Source: Cyanobium sp. C1_MAG_00004
GTDB lineage: Bacteria > Cyanobacteriota > Cyanobacteriia > PCC-6307 > Cyanobiaceae
Assembly: GCA_027486935.1 (NCBI GenBank)
Contig: JAIXOF010000142.1
Span: forward strand, 1 to 41,687
Reading direction: 5' to 3'
DNA length: 41,687 nucleotides
Positions within the stretch are counted from its first letter, which is position 1. Each line of letters opens with the position of its first letter. Shown here piece after piece: positions 38,974 through 41,687 of this stretch. Below the pieces are notes generated by a model. That model did no database searches. It was not told the DNA's origin and saw nothing but the letters and a program-made list of their open reading frames with translations. Both the position numbers and the translations under genes were made by a program.

Positions 38974-40355
38974 GCCTGGAGCGCTTTGCGCGGCGCAACA
39001 GCACCTATTACGCCGACCTGCGGCGCCTGCACCAACAGCTGGTGGCGCCGGGGCTGCGGGTGCTCGAGATCGGCTGCGGCCTGGGGGATCTGTTGGCCAG
39101 CGTGGGGCCGGCCCATGGGGTAGGCCTCGAGGCCGATGCCGAGCTGGCCGCCGCCGCCCGGGCCCGCCACCCCCAGCTGCGCATCGTCTGCGCCGCCGCC
39201 GAGACCGTGAGCCCAGAGGTGCTGGGCGAGACCGGGCCGTTTGACGTGATCGTGCTCAGCAACGGCCTCAACACCCTGGCCGATGTGCAGGCAGTGCTGG
39301 AGCGGTTGGCCGCCTGCTGCCATCCGCGCACGCGGCTGGTGATCAGCTTTCACAACTGGCTGTGGCAGCCCCTGCTCAAGGCCGCCGAAGCCCTGGGCCA
39401 GCGCCGGCCGCAGCCGCCCGAGAGCTGGCTGACCCCCGGCGATGTGACCAACCTGCTGGACCTGGCGGGCTGGGAGGTGCTCAAGCGCGGCCAACGCTGC
39501 CTGCTGCCCAGGCAGATCCCCCTGCTGAGCCCCCTGGCCAACCGCTGGCTCAGTCAGCTGCCCCTGCTTGAGCGCCTGGGCCTGACCCACTGGCTGGTGG
39601 CCCGTCCCACGGCCCTGGCCAAGCCGCCCCTGCCCAGCGTGAGCGTGGTGATTCCGGCCCGCAACGAAGCCGGCAACATCGCCGACGCCCTCGCGCGGCT
39701 GCCCGTGCTGGGCCGCAGCACCGAAGTGATCTTTGTGGAAGGTCACTCGAGCGATGACACCTGGGAGACGATCCAACGGGTCTGCGCCACTTACCAGGGC
39801 CCACTGACGCTCAAGGCCCTGCGCCAGAGCGGCCGCGGCAAGGCCGATGCGGTCTGGCTGGGGTTTGAACAGGCCATTGGCGAGGTGCTGGTGATCCTCG
39901 ATGCCGACCTGACTGTGCGGCCCGAGGACCTGCCGCGCTTCATCGCCGCCCTGGCCGAAGGGCGCGGCGAGTTTGTCAACGGCTGCCGCCTGGTTTACCC
40001 CCGCAGCCATGCGGCGATGCCGCCGCTGAACACCGCCGCCAATCGCTTCTTTGCGGCGGTGTTCGCCTGGCTGCTGCGCCAGCGCATCAAGGACACCCTG
40101 TGCGGCACCAAGGTGATCTGGAAGGCCGACTACGGGCGCCTCAAGGCCGGCCGGGCCTTCTTTGGCGACTTTGACCCGTTTGGGGATTTCGACCTGCTGT
40201 TCGGCGCCAGCAAGCTCAACCTCAAGATCGTCGAGGTGCCGGTGCGGTATCAGGAGCGCAGCTACGGCAGCTCCAACATCGCCCACGTCAAAGAGGGACT
40301 GATCCTGGCCCGCATGTGCCTGGTGGCCGCCACCAAGCTGCGCTTTACCCCTTGA
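38958..40355 (+). CDS. SAM methyltransferase-GT2 (DPM1-like) fusion
   Basis: A 465-residue protein with two enzymes. Residues about 1-200 are a class I methyltransferase (VLEIGCGLGDLL at 35-46, FDVIVLSNGLNTLADVQ). Residues about 225-455 are a family 2 glycosyltransferase similar to dolichol/polyprenyl-phosphate mannose synthases (VSVVIPARNEAGNI, SGRGKADAVWLGFEQA, DxD in VILDADLTV, and the C-terminal YGSSNIAHVKEGL). No C-terminal membrane helices follow, as in DPM1-type soluble enzymes. The likely role is making a polyprenyl-phosphate sugar for the adjacent ArnT-like transferase, possibly with methylation. ATG 38958 is preferred to GTG 38919. Confidence 0.88.
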   Translation: MVTPLSLERFARRNSTYYADLRRLHQQLVAPGLRVLEIGCGLGDLLASVGPAHGVGLEADAELAAAARARHPQLRIVCAAAETVSPEVLGETGPFDVIVLSNGLNTLADVQAVLERLAACCHPRTRLVISFHNWLWQPLLKAAEALGQRRPQPPESWLTPGDVTNLLDLAGWEVLKRGQRCLLPRQIPLLSPLANRWLSQLPLLERLGLTHWLVARPTALAKPPLPSVSVVIPARNEAGNIADALARLPVLGRSTEVIFVEGHSSDDTWETIQRVCATYQGPLTLKALRQSGRGKADAVWLGFEQAIGEVLVILDADLTVRPEDLPRFIAALAEGRGEFVNGCRLVYPRSHAAMPPLNTAANRFFAAVFAWLLRQRIKDTLCGTKVIWKADYGRLKAGRAFFGDFDPFGDFDLLFGASKLNLKIVEVPVRYQERSYGSSNIAHVKEGLILARMCLVAATKLRFTP

Positions 40356-41341
40356 AGGCCCTGGTCCTGCTGGCCGGGGGCCTGCTGGTCTATGGCCTGC
40401 TGGGACTGCTGGTGGGCTGGGGCCAGGTCAGCCACCAGCTGGCGCTGGTGGGCTGGCCGCTGTGGCTGCTGGCGGTGCTGGTGGTAGCGGCCGGCTACGG
40501 GCTGCTGTTTGTGCGCTGGCAGCTGCTGCTGCGGGGCCTGGGCCATCCGCTGGCGGCCCGCCCCAGCGGCGCCATCTACCTGGCGGGGCTGGGGCTGATC
40601 GCCGCCCCCGCCCGCAGCGGCGAGGCCCTGCGGGGGCTGTGGCTGCAACGGCGCCATGGCATCCCCCTGCGCATCGGCGTGGCCGCCACCGCCGCCGAAC
40701 GGCTGCTGGATCTGCTCAGTGCCCTGCTGGTGCTGGCCTGGGGCCTGGGGCTGGCCCAGCAGCGGGTCGGGTTGGCAGTGGTGCTGCTGGCCCTGGCCGC
40801 CCTGGCCTGGCTGCTCAGTCACCCGAGCACCCTGGCCCGCCTGGAGCAGGCCCTGCTGCGGCTGCCCCTGGTGCGGCCCTGGCAGGGCATCCGGCGGGTG
40901 CTATGGGAAGGACTGCAGGCCCTGGGGGCGCTGCGGGCGCTGCTGCGGCCGGCCCCGCTGACCCTGGGGCTGGTGTTGACCACGGCGGTGTGGGCCCTCG
41001 AAAGCGCCCTGGTGCAGGCGCTGCTGGCGCAGCTGGGCACGGCGATCAACCTCGAGCAGGCGGCAGTACTACGCACCGCCACCAGCCTGGGGGGGGTGTT
41101 GTCCCTGCTGCCGGCTGGGCTGGGCAGCAGCGAGCTGACCAGCGTCGGCCTGGCGCTGCTCTATGGGGCCAGCCAGGGCACGGCCCTGGCGGTGACGGTG
41201 GTGCTGCGGCTGGTGACCCTGCTGCTGCCCAGCGCCATCGGCGTAGTCAGCCTGGTGCGCCAGCCGGATCTGCAGCGCCTACGAGCAGCCGGCGGGCCAG
41301 CCGCGGCGTCCGCCGGGCCACCAGAAACGCCACGGCAATGA
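40352..41341 (+). CDS. Lysylphosphatidylglycerol synthase TM region/UPF0104 flippase-like protein
   Basis: A 329-residue polytopic protein of the LPG-synthase-transmembrane-domain family (AglD/UPF0104). The family motifs GLGLIAAPARSGEALRGLWL and LSLLPAGLGSSELTSVGLALL are visible. Members are implicated in moving or modifying lipid-linked sugars. The start is TTG 40352, overlapping the upstream stop (TTGA), and the polar C-terminal tail overlaps the convergent gene at 41247 by 95 nt. In this cluster it may flip the polyprenyl-phosphate sugar made by the GT2 fusion; this is inference. Confidence 0.85.
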   Translation: MKALVLLAGGLLVYGLLGLLVGWGQVSHQLALVGWPLWLLAVLVVAAGYGLLFVRWQLLLRGLGHPLAARPSGAIYLAGLGLIAAPARSGEALRGLWLQRRHGIPLRIGVAATAAERLLDLLSALLVLAWGLGLAQQRVGLAVVLLALAALAWLLSHPSTLARLEQALLRLPLVRPWQGIRRVLWEGLQALGALRALLRPAPLTLGLVLTTAVWALESALVQALLAQLGTAINLEQAAVLRTATSLGGVLSLLPAGLGSSELTSVGLALLYGASQGTALAVTVVLRLVTLLLPSAIGVVSLVRQPDLQRLRAAGGPAAASAGPPETPRQ

Positions 41342-41687
41342 CATAGGCCAGCGCCGCATTGGCATTGAGAAAGGGCGGCAGAAACAACGGCAGCAGGATC
41401 AACCAGCGCCCCAGCCGTGACACCGAGGGATAGAGAGAAAAGAACAGCGGCAAATACCAGACCAGGCCCATGATCCAGGCCAGGGGATTGAACAGGTTGA
41501 TCAGGTTGAGGACGGCATAGAAGCGCAGATCTGACGGTGCCCCCCGGGCCGCCAGCAACAGCACGACGCTGAGCACCAGACCGCAGACGATCGCCCCGGC
41601 CGAGCTGCTCTGAAACAACGGATTCATGAACCCGTTGGTGAAGTCGTGGGACAGCAGCAGCCCATGGCCATCGAGGGATCGGGCCAG
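41247..41687 (-). CDS. Membrane protein, C-terminal part (runs off the window)
   Basis: The reading frame is open to the right edge, so the N-terminus is missing. An internal ATG at 41627 is not necessarily the start, because upstream codons (SLDGHGLLLSHDFTNGF) look like protein. At least four hydrophobic stretches are visible (IVCGLVLSVVLLLAARG, NPLAWIMGLVWYLPLFF, WLILLPLFLPPFL, AALAYVIAVAFLVAR), followed by a basic tail (RRTPRLARRLL). It could be the end of a glycosyltransferase-87/DUF2029-type protein, given its neighbours, but no diagnostic motif is seen. The last 95 nt are antisense to the flippase-like gene. Confidence 0.6.
   Translation of the reverse strand: MARSLDGHGLLLSHDFTNGFMNPLFQSSSAGAIVCGLVLSVVLLLAARGAPSDLRFYAVLNLINLFNPLAWIMGLVWYLPLFFSLYPSVSRLGRWLILLPLFLPPFLNANAALAYVIAVAFLVARRTPRLARRLLVGAADPAGAPG

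Noticed and set aside
38793-40286. Minus-strand open frame of almost 500 codons
   Set aside because: It is exactly antisense to the methyltransferase-GT2 fusion, is rich in Gln, Gly and His as expected for a shadow frame, and shows no protein motif.

Overview
The window is a gene-dense, very GC-rich stretch of a cyanobacterial chromosome. The lineage is shown by psbU (photosystem II extrinsic protein), ndhO and a CRR7 homologue (NDH-1 complex), a petL-like cytochrome b6f gene, crtQ (zeta-carotene desaturase), PucC-family and DUF751/DUF3120/DUF4346/DUF6816-type genes, two SLH/OprB 'Som' porins, and several HIP1 octamers GCGATCGC (for example at 3953, 14321, 17579, 23291 and 28649). GC content, very short intergenic distances and the gene set suggest a Cyanobium/Synechococcus-type picocyanobacterium; this is inference, not a phylogenetic test. 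I see no transposase, integrase, phage gene, CRISPR array, tRNA or rRNA.

Layout. 1-145 holds no gene I can support. 146-6299 (minus) is a tightly packed run: uppP, a PDZ/radical-SAM protein, a TolC-like outer-membrane factor, a PucC-family transporter and an inositol-monophosphatase-like enzyme. A 100-nt divergent gap with an AT-rich stretch leads to DUF3120, psbU with a clear Rho-independent terminator, and nadB (plus). Then come a VKOR-thioredoxin fusion (minus), rimO and an MFS exporter (plus), a 30-codon petL-like gene (minus) and a B12-binding radical SAM protein (plus). 14960-20862 alternates strands every one or two genes: DUF4346, a FemAB-like acyltransferase, a secreted four-cysteine protein, a RibD-C reductase coupled to a tandem PTPS pterin protein, aroK, CRR7, DUF6816 and a glutathione transferase. 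20912-25193 (plus) is a run DUF751-rbfA-GH3-GT2/TPR-hemD. 25171-27590 (minus) is crtQ-SRPBCC-lipoprotein.

27591-27937 is the one intergenic stretch over 300 nt. It carries two 13-bp-period duplications and a ten-unit array of degenerate 8-bp repeats in front of an IscA/SufA-type gene. 28505-33781 holds a TPR protein, a lipid-A-disaccharide-synthase-like protein, a small membrane protein, a TIGR01777 epimerase, a cation/proton antiporter, ndhO and a J-domain protein. 33804-37396 contains two tandem porin genes. 37513-41341 is a glycan cluster (ArnT/PMT-type transferase, methyltransferase-GT2 fusion, flippase-like protein), and a membrane protein runs off the right edge.

The most interesting signal is regulatory and lies around the porins. 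Both porin mRNAs carry the same leader: a GGCGC-NAT-GCGCC hairpin followed by UGUGUGAGGA four nucleotides or fewer from the start codon. The 3' UTR of the upstream porin contains a 7-bp hairpin whose loop shows UCCUCACACA, the exact 10-nt complement, and it ends in a strong terminator. The loop resembles the core (ACUCCUCACAC) of the cyanobacterial sRNA Yfr1, which is known to repress Som porins. This suggests a porin-encoded, 3'-UTR-derived antisense feedback element. Other leads are the tandem PTPS with one apparently dead active site, the octamer array, the petL candidate and the polyprenyl-sugar-type glycosylation cluster.
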